This document shows positions 27,886 through 36,660 of a stretch of 64,000 bases of DNA, piece by piece. Positions within the stretch are counted from its first letter, which is position 1. The number at the start of each line of letters is the position of its first letter. The notes under the pieces are model-generated. The model was not told where the DNA came from, ran no database searches, and saw only the letters and a list, made by a program, of their open reading frames with translations. The position numbers were made by a program, and so were the translations under genes. Source of the DNA: Agreia sp. COWG (GTDB taxonomy: Bacteria; Actinomycetota; Actinomycetes; Actinomycetales; Microbacteriaceae); contig NZ_LR882035.1 of the NCBI RefSeq assembly GCF_904528075.1, forward strand, positions 744,001 through 808,000. The letters are read 5' to 3'.

Positions 27886-29616
27886 TCAGTCCGCGAGCAG
27901 CGAGCGCACCCCGTCTGTGAGCGCGGCGAGTGCATCGCGTGCCGCCGACCGTCTCTCATCGAGGCTGCCGTCACTCGACGACGTGTCGAGATAGATCTTC
28001 AGCTTGGGCTCCGTTCCGCTCGGCCGAACCATCACGCGCGACCCGTCGTCGAGGGTGATGCGCAGCACGTCGGACGCGGGCAGGGCTCCATCGTTCGTCA
28101 GCAGATCCTCGATGGAGGACACGCGGATTCCGCCGATCTGCGCCGGTGGCTGCGACCGCAGCCGCGCCATCACCCGGGTGATCTCCCCGAGGTCGGTGAC
28201 CCGCACCGAGACCTGGCCCGATGAGAACTGCCCGAAGCGCATGGCGAAGGCATCCAGCTGATCGTCGATGCTGAGCCCCCGCGAAGCGAGTGCGCTCGCG
28301 AGGTCGAGAAAGGCGAGCGCTGCGGAGATGCCGTCTTTGTCGCGCACGGTGCCCGGGTTCACCAGGTAGCCCAGGGCCTCCTCGTAGCCGTAGACGATCC
28401 CCGGCGTCCGCGACACCCACTTGAAGCCGGTGAGGGTCTCTGCGAAGTCAAGGCCATAGTCGGTCGCGACCGCGCGGAGCGCCGGAGAGGAGACGATCGA
28501 ACAGGCCAGGGTGCCGGATGCCGATTGCTCGTCGTGCGCCGCTGCATCCAGCAGCTCGGCAGCGCGCCATCCCAGCAGCGCACCGACCTCGTTACCCGTG
28601 AGCGCGCGATATCCGGCGGGGTCTGCCGAATCGCGCACGGCGATGGCGAGCCTGTCGGCGTCGGGGTCGTTCGCGATGACGAGGTCGGCGTCGACCTCAC
28701 GTGCCGTTTCGAACGACAGATCCAGAGCGCCGGGTTCCTCGGGATTGGGAAAAGCCACGGTGGGGAAAGCCGCATCCGGCTCGATCTGCTGCGAGACGAC
28801 CGTGGGCTGGTCGAAGCCGGCGGCCTCGAGCACGGCCGAGAAGGTCTGCCAGCCGACGCCGTGCATCGCCGTGTAGACGACCGTGGGCTGGGTGGCGGGG
28901 ACGGACGCCAGGGCGGCCGTCTCGGCGATGTAGGCCTCGACCACCGACTCGGGCGCGATCTCGTAGGCCTCTGAGCGGGGCAGTTCGAGTACGTTCTCCT
29001 CGGCCGCGACTCTCAGGATGTGCTCCGCGATCCGGGTGTCGGCGGGCGAGACGATCTGCGATCCACCGTCTGCATCGCCGAGGTACACCTTGTAGCCGTT
29101 GTCGTTCGGCGGATTATGCGACGCCGTGACCATGACGCCCGCGCTCACGTCGAGGTGCCGCACCGCGAAGGCGACGAGGGGGGTCGGCAGAAGGCGGGGC
29201 AGCAGGATGGCCCGGACCCCCGCGCCAGCCATCAGCTCGGCCGTGTCGCGTGCGAAGACGGCGGAGTTCTTGCGGCCGTCATAGCCGATGACCACGCTCG
29301 GAGTGTGGCCCTCCGTGGCACGCTCGAGCAGGTAGGCCGCGAAGCCGGCCGCGGCCTGCGAGACGAGCACGCGGTTCATGCGGTTGGGGCCGGCGGCGAT
29401 CTCGCCGCGCAGTCCTGCGGTGCCGAAGGCCAGCCGCTCGTCGAAGCGGGCGTGCAGCTCAGCCGTGGCCGTCTCATGATGCCTCTCGGCGCCCTCGATG
29501 AGTGCCGACAGTTCCGAGCGTGTCTCCTCGTCGGGATCCTGCGCCAGCCAGGCGCGTGCCGCGTCGAGCAGCTGCGCGTCGGTCAGGGGGCCGACGCTGG
29601 GCCCGGCATCGCTCAC
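27886..29616 (-). CDS. pmmB: phosphohexomutase/phosphopentomutase-type phosphosugar mutase
   Basis: 576 residues in the four-domain alpha-D-phosphohexomutase layout. The catalytic serine loop is TASHNPPNDNGYKVYLGD, the metal loop NDPDADRLAIAV, the sugar loop GYEEALGYLV, and the phosphate loop VRPSGTEPKLKIY; FGTAGLRGEI is the N-terminal signature. Length and the FGTAG start resemble the PgcA/PmmB group that can act on ribose and deoxyribose phosphates. Placed directly after and overlapping purine nucleoside phosphorylase (GTGA), it most likely isomerises ribose 1-phosphate and deoxyribose 1-phosphate, although hexose phosphates are possible. Confidence 0.9.
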   Translation of the reverse strand: MSDAGPSVGPLTDAQLLDAARAWLAQDPDEETRSELSALIEGAERHHETATAELHARFDERLAFGTAGLRGEIAAGPNRMNRVLVSQAAAGFAAYLLERATEGHTPSVVIGYDGRKNSAVFARDTAELMAGAGVRAILLPRLLPTPLVAFAVRHLDVSAGVMVTASHNPPNDNGYKVYLGDADGGSQIVSPADTRIAEHILRVAAEENVLELPRSEAYEIAPESVVEAYIAETAALASVPATQPTVVYTAMHGVGWQTFSAVLEAAGFDQPTVVSQQIEPDAAFPTVAFPNPEEPGALDLSFETAREVDADLVIANDPDADRLAIAVRDSADPAGYRALTGNEVGALLGWRAAELLDAAAHDEQSASGTLACSIVSSPALRAVATDYGLDFAETLTGFKWVSRTPGIVYGYEEALGYLVNPGTVRDKDGISAALAFLDLASALASRGLSIDDQLDAFAMRFGQFSSGQVSVRVTDLGEITRVMARLRSQPPAQIGGIRVSSIEDLLTNDGALPASDVLRITLDDGSRVMVRPSGTEPKLKIYLDTSSSDGSLDERRSAARDALAALTDGVRSLLAD

Positions 29617-30446
29617 AGCTGGCCCACGATGCGGGCGAGGAGGGAGCCGATCACGCCTTCCGCGCTGCGGCCGGCCTCGATGACCTCTTCGTGACTCAAC
29701 GGGGTCTTCTGGATACCGGCGGCGAGGTTGGTGATGAGCGACATTCCGAGGATCTCCATGCCGGCCTGCCGGGCGGCGATGGCCTCGAGGGCGGTGGACA
29801 TGCCCACGATGTGGCCACCGATCGCCTTCGCCATCTGCACCTCGGCGGGCGTCTCGTAGTGCGGGCCGCGGAACTGCACGTAGACGCCCTCGTCGAGCGA
29901 GCCGTCGACGCCGCGGGCGATGTCGCGGAGCCGCGATGAATACAGATCGGTCAGGTCGATGAACGTGGCACCCTCGAGCGGCGAGTCGGCCGTCAGGTTG
30001 ATGTGGTCGCTGATCAACACGGGGGTGCCGGGGGTCCAGGTCTCGCGGATGCCGCCGGCACCGTTGGTGAGGATCATGGTGGTGGCGCCGGTTGCGGCGG
30101 CCGTGCGCACACTGTGCACGACGCGCCGCACGCCGTGGTTCTCGTAGTAATGCGTGCGTGCGCCGATAACCAGGGCGTACTTGCCGTTCGGCAGCAGGAT
30201 GGAGCGCAGCGTGCCGCCGTGGCCGGGAACGGCCGAGGCCGAGAAGCCGACGATCTCCGTCGCATCCACCGTCGCCACCGTCTCGCCGAGCAGATCGGCG
30301 GCCTTACCCCAGCCGCTGCCGAGGGTGAGGGCGATGTCGTGCTGCGCCACGCCGGTCTTCTCGGCGATCTGGGCGGCGGCGTCGCGGGCGACCTCGAACG
30401 GGTCGGCATCGGCGGAATCAAGGGGATTCGGTGTGGTGGAGAGCAT
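29613..30446 (-). CDS. punA: purine nucleoside phosphorylase
   Basis: 277 residues, the trimeric PNP size. It cleaves inosine and guanosine with phosphate. LTLGSGWGKAADLL (phosphate-binding), GHGGTLRSILL, GARTHYYENHG, LTNGAGGI, and MSTALEAIAARQAGMEILGMSLITNLAAG match the family in order; the purine-site Asn is in SLITNLA. The ATG at 30446 lies six bases after TATGGT, so the message is probably leaderless; a longer open frame upstream is antisense to lpdA and not real. The stop overlaps the mutase start. Confidence 0.95.
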   Translation of the reverse strand: MLSTTPNPLDSADADPFEVARDAAAQIAEKTGVAQHDIALTLGSGWGKAADLLGETVATVDATEIVGFSASAVPGHGGTLRSILLPNGKYALVIGARTHYYENHGVRRVVHSVRTAAATGATTMILTNGAGGIRETWTPGTPVLISDHINLTADSPLEGATFIDLTDLYSSRLRDIARGVDGSLDEGVYVQFRGPHYETPAEVQMAKAIGGHIVGMSTALEAIAARQAGMEILGMSLITNLAAGIQKTPLSHEEVIEAGRSAEGVIGSLLARIVGQL

Positions 30447-30452
30447 TGAACA

Positions 30453-30458
30453 ACCATA
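30453..30458 (-). promoter_or_regulatory. -10 box TATGGT for leaderless punA
   Basis: On the minus strand TATGGT, six bases, then the ATG at 30446; no ribosome site. Confidence 0.5.
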
Positions 30459-30542
30459 GATTAATGCCGTGTTCACTCGCAGGCGGCCCCGTGGCGTGGC
30501 ACCGGTTTGGTGGGGGCTCCCCGACACGGAAGAATGACGAGC

Positions 30543-31979
30543 ATGGTCTATGAGTTCGAGCGCAAGCAGAGAATCGCCGTCCTCGGGGGTGGACCTGGTG
30601 GATACGATGCAGCGATCGCCGGGGCCCAGCTCGGAGCGGATGTCACACTGATCGAACGGGTCGGCGTGGGCGGTTCCGCCGTTCTCACCGACGTGGTGCC
30701 ATCGAAGACCCTCATCGCCACGGCCGAGGCCACGAATGCGATCGGCGAGGCGGCCGATCTCGGCGTGCAGTTCTTCACCCGCGGCGGCACCGGTAAGCCG
30801 GTGCGACCCGAGATCGCGGTGAACCTCGCCGCCGTCAACAAGCGTCTGCTCGGCCTCGCTCGCCAGCAGTCCGAAGACATGAAGTCGAGCCTCATCCGCT
30901 CGGGAGTGCGCATCGTCACAGGCGAGGGCCGCCTCGACGGCCCGAACTCGGTCGTCGTCTCCACCTCCAAGGGCGAGGACGGCACGGACTTCGACGAGAT
31001 CGAGGCCGACACGATCGTCGTCTCCGTGGGCGCGAGCCCCCGCATCCTCGCCTCGGCAGTGCCTGACGGCGAGCGCATCTTCACGTGGACGCAGCTGTAC
31101 ACGCTGAAGACCATCCCCGAACACCTGATCGTGGTGGGCTCGGGCGTCACCGGCGCCGAGTTCGCGTCCGCGTACACGGCGCTCGGCTCGAAGGTCACGC
31201 TCATCTCGAGCCGCGACCAGGTGCTGCCCGGCGAGGACGCCGACGCCGCCGCGGTCATCGAGAACGTGTTCAAGCGCAACGGCATGACCGTGCTCTCGAA
31301 GTCCCGCGCCGATTCCGTCGTGCGCACAGACAAAGGAGTGCTCGCAACGCTCGCAGACGGCCGCACCGTCGAGGGCAGTCACTGCCTGATGGCGGTGGGC
31401 TCGATTCCGAACACCGAGGGGATCGGTCTGGCCGAGGCCGGCGTGCAGCTCACCGAGTCGGGCCACATCCGGGTGAATCGTGTCGCGCGCACGTCGATGC
31501 CGTCGATCTACGCGGCGGGCGACTGCACGACGTTCCTTCCGCTGGCGTCCGTCGCCTCGATGCAGGGCCGCACGGCCGTGTTCCACGCGATGGGCGACGC
31601 CGTGAATCCCACCGAACTGCGTAACGTCTCATCGAACATCTTCACGCAGCCCCAGATCGCCACCGTCGGCTGGACCCAGCAGCAGATCGAAGAGGGGATC
31701 GCGCAGGGCGACATCTACAAGCTGCCGCTGAGCGAGAACCCGCGCGCCAAGATGATGGGTATCAAAGAGGGCTTCGTCAAGCTCTTCGCCCGCACGGGGT
31801 CGGGCACCGTCATCGGCGGCGTGGTCGTAGCCCCCAATGCCTCCGAGCTCATCTTCCCGATCGCCCTCGCAGTGGAGCACAGGCTCACCGTCGATCAGGT
31901 GTCACGCGCGTTCAGCGTCTACCCGTCGCTGTCCGGCAGCATCTCGGACGCGGCCCGCGCCATGCACATCGTCCTCTAG
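30543..31979 (+). CDS. lpdA: NAD(P)H-quinone dehydrogenase, LpdA type
   Basis: 478 residues in the flavoprotein disulfide reductase fold: FAD motif VLGGGPGGYDAAIA, NAD(P)-binding VVGSGVTGAEFASAY, SIYAAGDC, and the C-terminal dimerisation domain. The redox CxxxxC is absent: the segment reads GGSAVLTDVVPSKT, with no cysteine pair. This matches M. tuberculosis LpdA (Rv3303c), which is a quinone reductase and not a lipoamide dehydrogenase. The ATG at 30543 has GGAAGA nine bases upstream; the ATG at 30534 is too close to that site but possible. Confidence 0.9.
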   Translation: MVYEFERKQRIAVLGGGPGGYDAAIAGAQLGADVTLIERVGVGGSAVLTDVVPSKTLIATAEATNAIGEAADLGVQFFTRGGTGKPVRPEIAVNLAAVNKRLLGLARQQSEDMKSSLIRSGVRIVTGEGRLDGPNSVVVSTSKGEDGTDFDEIEADTIVVSVGASPRILASAVPDGERIFTWTQLYTLKTIPEHLIVVGSGVTGAEFASAYTALGSKVTLISSRDQVLPGEDADAAAVIENVFKRNGMTVLSKSRADSVVRTDKGVLATLADGRTVEGSHCLMAVGSIPNTEGIGLAEAGVQLTESGHIRVNRVARTSMPSIYAAGDCTTFLPLASVASMQGRTAVFHAMGDAVNPTELRNVSSNIFTQPQIATVGWTQQQIEEGIAQGDIYKLPLSENPRAKMMGIKEGFVKLFARTGSGTVIGGVVVAPNASELIFPIALAVEHRLTVDQVSRAFSVYPSLSGSISDAARAMHIVL

Positions 31980-31993
31980 ACCGAAGCGCTCCC

Positions 31994-32080
31994 CTTTCGC
32001 GGATGAGGAAATATCCGCGACACGCCGTCGTCGGCACCACGACACGCCTGTGGATCGAGATTCTTCCTCATCCGTGAAAG
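31994..32080. repeat. intergenic inverted repeat with nested hairpin and direct repeats
   Basis: The gap between the convergent genes lpdA and accA3 holds arms of 17 bp, CTTTCGCGGATGAGGAA (31994-32010) and its complement with one mismatch (32064-32080). The left arm can instead pair locally: TCGCGGAT (31997-32004) with ATCCGCGA (32013-32020). Between the arms CGACACGCC occurs twice (32018-32026, 32040-32048). The element could be a bidirectional terminator or a small mobile palindromic repeat; copy number in the genome cannot be judged here. Confidence 0.7.
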
Positions 32081-32087
32081 CGGAAAG

Positions 32088-33860
32088 CTAGTCCGCGATC
32101 TCTAGCAGCACGGTTCCGCTCGAGACGGTGGCGCCGACGGCCGCGTGGATGGCACCGATCGTGCCGTCCTTGTGCGCCGCGATCGGCTGCTCCATCTTCA
32201 TGGCTTCGAGCACGAGAATGAGATCGCCCTTCACCACGGCGTCGCCCTCGGCCACGGCGATCTTGACGATGGTGGCCTGCATGGGCGCCTTCACCGAGTT
32301 GCCCGTGGCCGTGATGACGCCGGATGCCGCACCGCGGCGCTTCGGGGGAGCCCCGGCCGTCGCTGACGTGCCCACAGAGCGGCCCCCGCCGAAGCCGGCG
32401 GGCAGGGCCACGGTGACGCGCCTGCCGTCGACCTCGAGAACGACGGTCGTGCGCTCGACCGGCGCGGCACTCGGTGCGATCTCGCCGGCCCACGGCTCGA
32501 TCGTGTTCACGAACTCGGTCTCGATCCAACGGGTGAAGATGCTGAAGGGCTCTCCGTCTGCCGGGGCGAACGCGGGGTCGCGAACGATCGCGCGGTGGAA
32601 GGGCAGCACCGTCGGGAGTCCCTGTACTTCGAACTCGTCGAGGGCCCTACGGGAACGCTCGAGCGCGTCTTCTCGCGAGCTGCCCGTCACGATGAGCTTG
32701 GCGAGCAGCGAGTCGAACGATCCGGAGATCTCGTCGCCGGCCCTGACGCCCGTGTCGATGCGCACGCCGGGGCCCCCGGGTGCCGTGAACGTGTGGATCG
32801 GGCCGGGGCTGGGCAGGAATCCGCGGCCGGCGTCTTCGCCGTTGATGCGGAACTCGAAGGAGTGCCCGCGCGGGACGGGGTCGTCGTAGTCGAGCACGCC
32901 GCCTTCGGCTAGACGGAACTGCTCGCGCACGAGGTCGATGCCCGTGACCTCTTCGGACACCGGGTGCTCGACCTGCAGGCGCGTGTTGACCTCGAGGAAC
33001 GACACCGTTCCATCGGCTGCGACCAGGAACTCACAGGTTCCTGCGCCGACGTAGCCGACCTCTTTCAGAATGGCCTTGGATGCGCGGTACAGCTCGGTGT
33101 TCTGGGTCTCGGTGAGGAACGGGGCCGGGGCCTCCTCGACCAGTTTCTGGTGACGGCGCTGCAGGGAGCAGTCGCGCGTCGAGACGACGACGACGTTGCC
33201 GTGGGCGTCTGCCAGGCACTGGGTCTCGACGTGGCGGGGCTTCTCGAGGTATTTCTCGACGAAGCACTCGCCCCGACCGAAGGCGGTGATGGCCTCGCGG
33301 GTGGCCGACTCGAACTGCGAGGCGACCTCGTCTTCGGCGTACGCGATCTTGAGGCCGCGGCCTCCACCCCCGAAGGCCGCCTTGATGGCGACGGGGAGGC
33401 CGTGCTCGGCGACGAACGCCAGCACCTCTTCAGCTCCCGAGACGGGGTCGATCGTTCCGGGGGCGAGCGGCGCCCCGACCTTCTCGGCGACGTGTCGTGC
33501 AGAGACCTTGTCGCCGAGCTTGGCGATCGCGGCGGGGGACGGTCCGATCCAGACGAGTCCGGCGTCGATCACGGCCTGCGCGAAGTCGGCGTTCTCGGCA
33601 AGAAAGCCGTAGCCGGGGTGCACGGCGTCGGCGCCGCTGCGCCTCGCGATCGAGAGGATCTTCGGGATGACGAGATACGTCTCTGCGCTCGTGGTGCCCT
33701 CGAGGGCATACGCCTCGTCGGCGAGTTGCGAGTGCAGGGCGTCCCTGTCTTGATCGGCATAGACGGCGACGGATGCGATGCCGCTGTCTTTGGCGGCCCT
33801 GATGACCCGGACTGCGATTTCGCCTCTGTTGGCGATGAGGACTTTGGTGATACGCGGCAT
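32088..33860 (-). CDS. accA3: acyl-CoA carboxylase biotin carboxylase/BCCP subunit
   Basis: 590 residues, the alpha chain of actinobacterial acetyl/propionyl-CoA carboxylase. The ATP-grasp biotin carboxylase occupies about residues 1-450: [67 protein letters not shown]. The biotin carboxyl carrier domain is at the C-terminus with the biotinylated lysine in EAMKMEQ. It supplies malonyl- and methylmalonyl-CoA with AccD and AccE encoded 5 kb away. Biotin ligase birA lies just beyond accD5. A -10-like TAGGCT lies nine bases before the ATG. Confidence 0.95.
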   Translation of the reverse strand: MPRITKVLIANRGEIAVRVIRAAKDSGIASVAVYADQDRDALHSQLADEAYALEGTTSAETYLVIPKILSIARRSGADAVHPGYGFLAENADFAQAVIDAGLVWIGPSPAAIAKLGDKVSARHVAEKVGAPLAPGTIDPVSGAEEVLAFVAEHGLPVAIKAAFGGGGRGLKIAYAEDEVASQFESATREAITAFGRGECFVEKYLEKPRHVETQCLADAHGNVVVVSTRDCSLQRRHQKLVEEAPAPFLTETQNTELYRASKAILKEVGYVGAGTCEFLVAADGTVSFLEVNTRLQVEHPVSEEVTGIDLVREQFRLAEGGVLDYDDPVPRGHSFEFRINGEDAGRGFLPSPGPIHTFTAPGGPGVRIDTGVRAGDEISGSFDSLLAKLIVTGSSREDALERSRRALDEFEVQGLPTVLPFHRAIVRDPAFAPADGEPFSIFTRWIETEFVNTIEPWAGEIAPSAAPVERTTVVLEVDGRRVTVALPAGFGGGRSVGTSATAGAPPKRRGAASGVITATGNSVKAPMQATIVKIAVAEGDAVVKGDLILVLEAMKMEQPIAAHKDGTIGAIHAAVGATVSSGTVLLEIAD

Positions 33861-33952
33861 AATCCACCCAGCCTATTGGGCGTTGTCGGTGCTTCTTTGG
33901 CAGGCACGAACAAATTTGCGCCGCGCCCCCTGTGGAATCCTCCACACGGCTG

Positions 33953-34588
33953 CTACGAGCGCAGCGTCATCCAGTCGACGTCGAGCTCGGCGAGCATCGT
34001 ACGAAGTGTCGGCAGCGACATGCCGATGACGGCGGAGGGAGCTCCTGTGACCGAGCGGATGAACGGGGCCGCCAGCCCGTCGACGGTGAACGCCCCGGCC
34101 ACCTGCAGCGGCTCGCCGCTCGCCACGTAAGCGTCGATCTCGGCGTCGGTGATGTCGGCGGCGAATTCGACGGATGCGTGAGCCGTCGTTCCGAGCGCGC
34201 GTCGCGCCGTGCCATCGACCACCTCGATCATCCAGTGGCCGGAGTGCAGCGTGCCCGTCTTGCCGCGCTGGGCGCACCAACGCTCGCGGGCGATCTCGGG
34301 CTCGTGCGGCTTGCCGTAGATGACGCCGTCGAGCTCGAAAGCGGAGTCGCCGCCGAGGACGACGCCGTCGATCTGCTCACCGCCCGGCAGTGAGCCGAGG
34401 ACGGCCTCGGCCTTCAGCCGGGCCAGCAGTGTGACCATGGCCGAGGCATCCAGTTCGCCGTTCTCGTCGGCCGCGCGACGAACGGCGGCCTCCTCGTCGA
34501 CGTGGGAGGGGATGACGACGGGCTCGATTCCCACCTGGCGAAGAAGTGCGAGGCGGGCGGGCGAGGTCGAGGCGAGGTACAGGCGCAC
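33953..34588 (-). CDS. maf: Maf family nucleotide pyrophosphatase
   Basis: 211 residues. Maf proteins hydrolyse non-canonical or modified NTPs and have been tied to septum formation. LYLASTSPARLALLRQVGIEP at the start, SHVDEEA, GGDSAFELDG with the catalytic Asp, and GKPHEP are the family motifs. The GTG at 34588 is chosen because it starts at the conserved LYLASTSPAR and follows GGAG; the ORF extends 19 codons upstream without homology. Its neighbours in this order (accA3, maf, accD5) are conserved in mycobacteria. Confidence 0.93.
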   Translation of the reverse strand: MRLYLASTSPARLALLRQVGIEPVVIPSHVDEEAAVRRAADENGELDASAMVTLLARLKAEAVLGSLPGGEQIDGVVLGGDSAFELDGVIYGKPHEPEIARERWCAQRGKTGTLHSGHWMIEVVDGTARRALGTTAHASVEFAADITDAEIDAYVASGEPLQVAGAFTVDGLAAPFIRSVTGAPSAVIGMSLPTLRTMLAELDVDWMTLRS

Positions 34589-34623
34589 GGAGTGCTCCGC
34601 CTTTCGTATGGGATGCTCGAAGC

Positions 34624-35910
34624 ATGGCGTCTGAGCAGGGAACACGGGTCGAGCTGGAGATTACCAACGTAGCCCACGGAGGTATCTCGGTAGCGAGGCT
34701 CGACGGCCGCGTGGTGTTCGTCACGGACACCCTTCCGGGGGAGCGGGTCGTCGCCCGCATCACAGACGACGAGCACGCGTCGTTCTGGCGTGCTGACACG
34801 GTGGAGGTGCTCGAGGCGTCGCCGCACAGGGTGCCGCACGTCTGGAACGAGGCCAGCGTCGACCGCGACCCGAACGATCGCCCCGGTGGCGCGGAGTTCG
34901 GCCACATAGAGCTGCCCTGGCAGCGCGAGCTCAAACGCCAGGTGATCGTCGACTCCCTGAAACGCTTCGCGGGTATCGAGCGCGAGATCGAGGTCGAGCC
35001 GGTCGCGGGCGACGACGAGCGCAACGGCCTCGGCTGGCGCACCCGGGTTCGGCTGCACGTCGATGCGGACGGTCGCGTCGGTCCGTTCGCGGCGCGTTCG
35101 CATCGGGTCGTGACGGTCGACGATCTTCCGCTCGCCACCCCGCAGCTGGCGGCCGAGGCCCCGCTCGGAGAACGACCGGATGGGTCGGACTTTCCGGCCG
35201 ACGGCTTCATCGACCTGGTCGCTCCCTCCGCCGGAGCGCCGCGCTTTCTCACGTCGAACGAGACGGGTGAGAAGCCTCGTGGCGGGCGGCCGGCCGGTCG
35301 CCGCGGTCGCAGCATCACGGAGGTCGTCGACGGGCGGGAGTTTCTGCTCGACGAGCAGGGTTTCTGGCAGGTGCACCATGGCGCGGCCTCGACGCTGTCG
35401 CGGGCGGTGCAGAGCGAGGTGAACGACGAACTGCTCGATCCATCCGCGTTCAACCTCGACCTGTACGGCGGTGTGGGGCTCCTCGCCGCCGCACTCGGCG
35501 GCAAGGCCGGTGCCGGTCTCCGCATCACCAGCGTCGAGGGAAACGACCTCGCCACGGACTACGCATCCGAGAACCTGTCCGAGTGGATCGGCGCGACCGC
35601 GGAGACCAACAGGGTCGACCGGTATCTGCGGCAGCTCGAGAAGAACGCCTCCGCCTCGGAGCGCGAACGCCTCGCCCGCGCCACGGTGATCCTCGATCCG
35701 CCCCGCGCGGGCGCGGGCAAGCAGGTGGTGAACTCCCTCGTGGCCCTCGGTGTGGCGCAGGTGCTGTACGTGGCCTGCGACCCCGTGGCTTTCGCTCGCG
35801 ATGCCGGGCAGTTCGAGCGCGGCGGCTACGCCGTGCGATCGATGAGGGCGTTCGATCTGTTTCCGCACACGCACCACGTCGAGTCCGTCGCGCTACTCAC
35901 CGCGAACTGA
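34624..35910 (+). CDS. TrmA/RlmD-family SAM-dependent RNA uridine methyltransferase
   Basis: 428 residues. An N-terminal TRAM domain (EITNVAHGGISVARLDGRVVFV) precedes a class I methyltransferase. FNLDLYGGVGLLAAALG is the SAM-binding motif, ILDPPRAGAG the substrate block, and LYVACDPVAFARD contains the catalytic cysteine with the variant surroundings ACDP instead of SCNP, common in actinobacterial members. It likely makes 5-methyluridine in rRNA or tRNA; the exact site is unknown. The start lies 35 bp from the divergent maf gene. Confidence 0.85.
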   Translation: MASEQGTRVELEITNVAHGGISVARLDGRVVFVTDTLPGERVVARITDDEHASFWRADTVEVLEASPHRVPHVWNEASVDRDPNDRPGGAEFGHIELPWQRELKRQVIVDSLKRFAGIEREIEVEPVAGDDERNGLGWRTRVRLHVDADGRVGPFAARSHRVVTVDDLPLATPQLAAEAPLGERPDGSDFPADGFIDLVAPSAGAPRFLTSNETGEKPRGGRPAGRRGRSITEVVDGREFLLDEQGFWQVHHGAASTLSRAVQSEVNDELLDPSAFNLDLYGGVGLLAAALGGKAGAGLRITSVEGNDLATDYASENLSEWIGATAETNRVDRYLRQLEKNASASERERLARATVILDPPRAGAGKQVVNSLVALGVAQVLYVACDPVAFARDAGQFERGGYAVRSMRAFDLFPHTHHVESVALLTAN

Positions 35911-35947
35911 GCCCCCGCTACGATCGGAGTGACCGGAGGGAGTCAGC

Positions 35948-36655
35948 ATGGTGCAGCCGCCGAATGATCGAGCGTTCACCGTCGGCTCGGAGAACGCAGA
36001 CGATACTGTTCGCGTCGCCATCGTCGACGACCACGAGTCCGTACTGCTCGGCCTGAAGACCGCCTGCCGGGAGGCCGGCTACGAGGTCGTCGCCACGGGG
36101 CTCTCCGTGGCCGCTCTCATGGCGGCCCTCGACGGAAGATCCGTTCACGTCGTGGTGCTCGACCTCAGCCTCGGCGACGGATCCAGCATCACCCGCAACG
36201 TCGAGACGGCTCGCGAGACCGGAGCCGCCGTTCTCGTGCACAGCATCGCCGACCGAACGGCCAGCGTGCGCGAGGCGCTCGCGGCGGGCGCCGCCGGGGT
36301 CATCCCCAAGTCGGCGGCAACCAGCACGGTGATCGCGGCCATCGCGACCGTCGCCGAGGGCGGGGTGCTCAACAACCTCGAGTGGGCGAGCGCTATCGAC
36401 GCCGACGCCGAGTTCTCCCGTGCACGTCTCACCGCACGAGAGAGGGACGTGCTGCACCTGTACGCCGCTGGGCTTCCCCTCAAACTGGTCGCCCTGAACC
36501 TCGGCATAGCGACGCCCACCGCCAGGGAGTACCTCGACCGCGTGCGAGCCAAATACGTCGAGGTGGGCCGCCCCGCGCCGACCAAGGTCGACCTGCTGAA
36601 GCGGGCCGTCGAGGACGGCATCCTGGCGCTCGGCGAGCACACCGGCGGCAGGTGA
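35948..36655 (+). CDS. response regulator, NarL/LuxR-like
   Basis: 235 residues. The receiver domain (about 20-140) has VAIVDDHESV with the acidic pair, the phosphoacceptor in VVVLDLSLGDG, and the conserved Lys in VIPKSAA. The C-terminal part contains a helix-turn-helix of the LuxR type (LTARERDVLHLYAAGLPLKLVALNLGI). The ATG at 35948 has GGAGGG seven bases upstream, and TACGAT at 35919-35924 is a likely -10. It is followed by its histidine kinase, with a 5-bp gap. The regulated genes are unknown. Confidence 0.9.
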   Translation: MVQPPNDRAFTVGSENADDTVRVAIVDDHESVLLGLKTACREAGYEVVATGLSVAALMAALDGRSVHVVVLDLSLGDGSSITRNVETARETGAAVLVHSIADRTASVREALAAGAAGVIPKSAATSTVIAAIATVAEGGVLNNLEWASAIDADAEFSRARLTARERDVLHLYAAGLPLKLVALNLGIATPTAREYLDRVRAKYVEVGRPAPTKVDLLKRAVEDGILALGEHTGGR

Positions 36656-36660
36656 TCGCC

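Noticed and set aside
29613..31586. Extension of purine nucleoside phosphorylase to 657 residues
   Set aside because: The extra N-terminal part is antisense to lpdA; the ATG at 30446 has a promoter box and matches the family start.
35760..35800. ACDP in place of SCNP around the catalytic Cys of the RNA methyltransferase as a sign of inactivation
   Set aside because: The cysteine is retained and the variant is common in actinobacterial members as far as I know.
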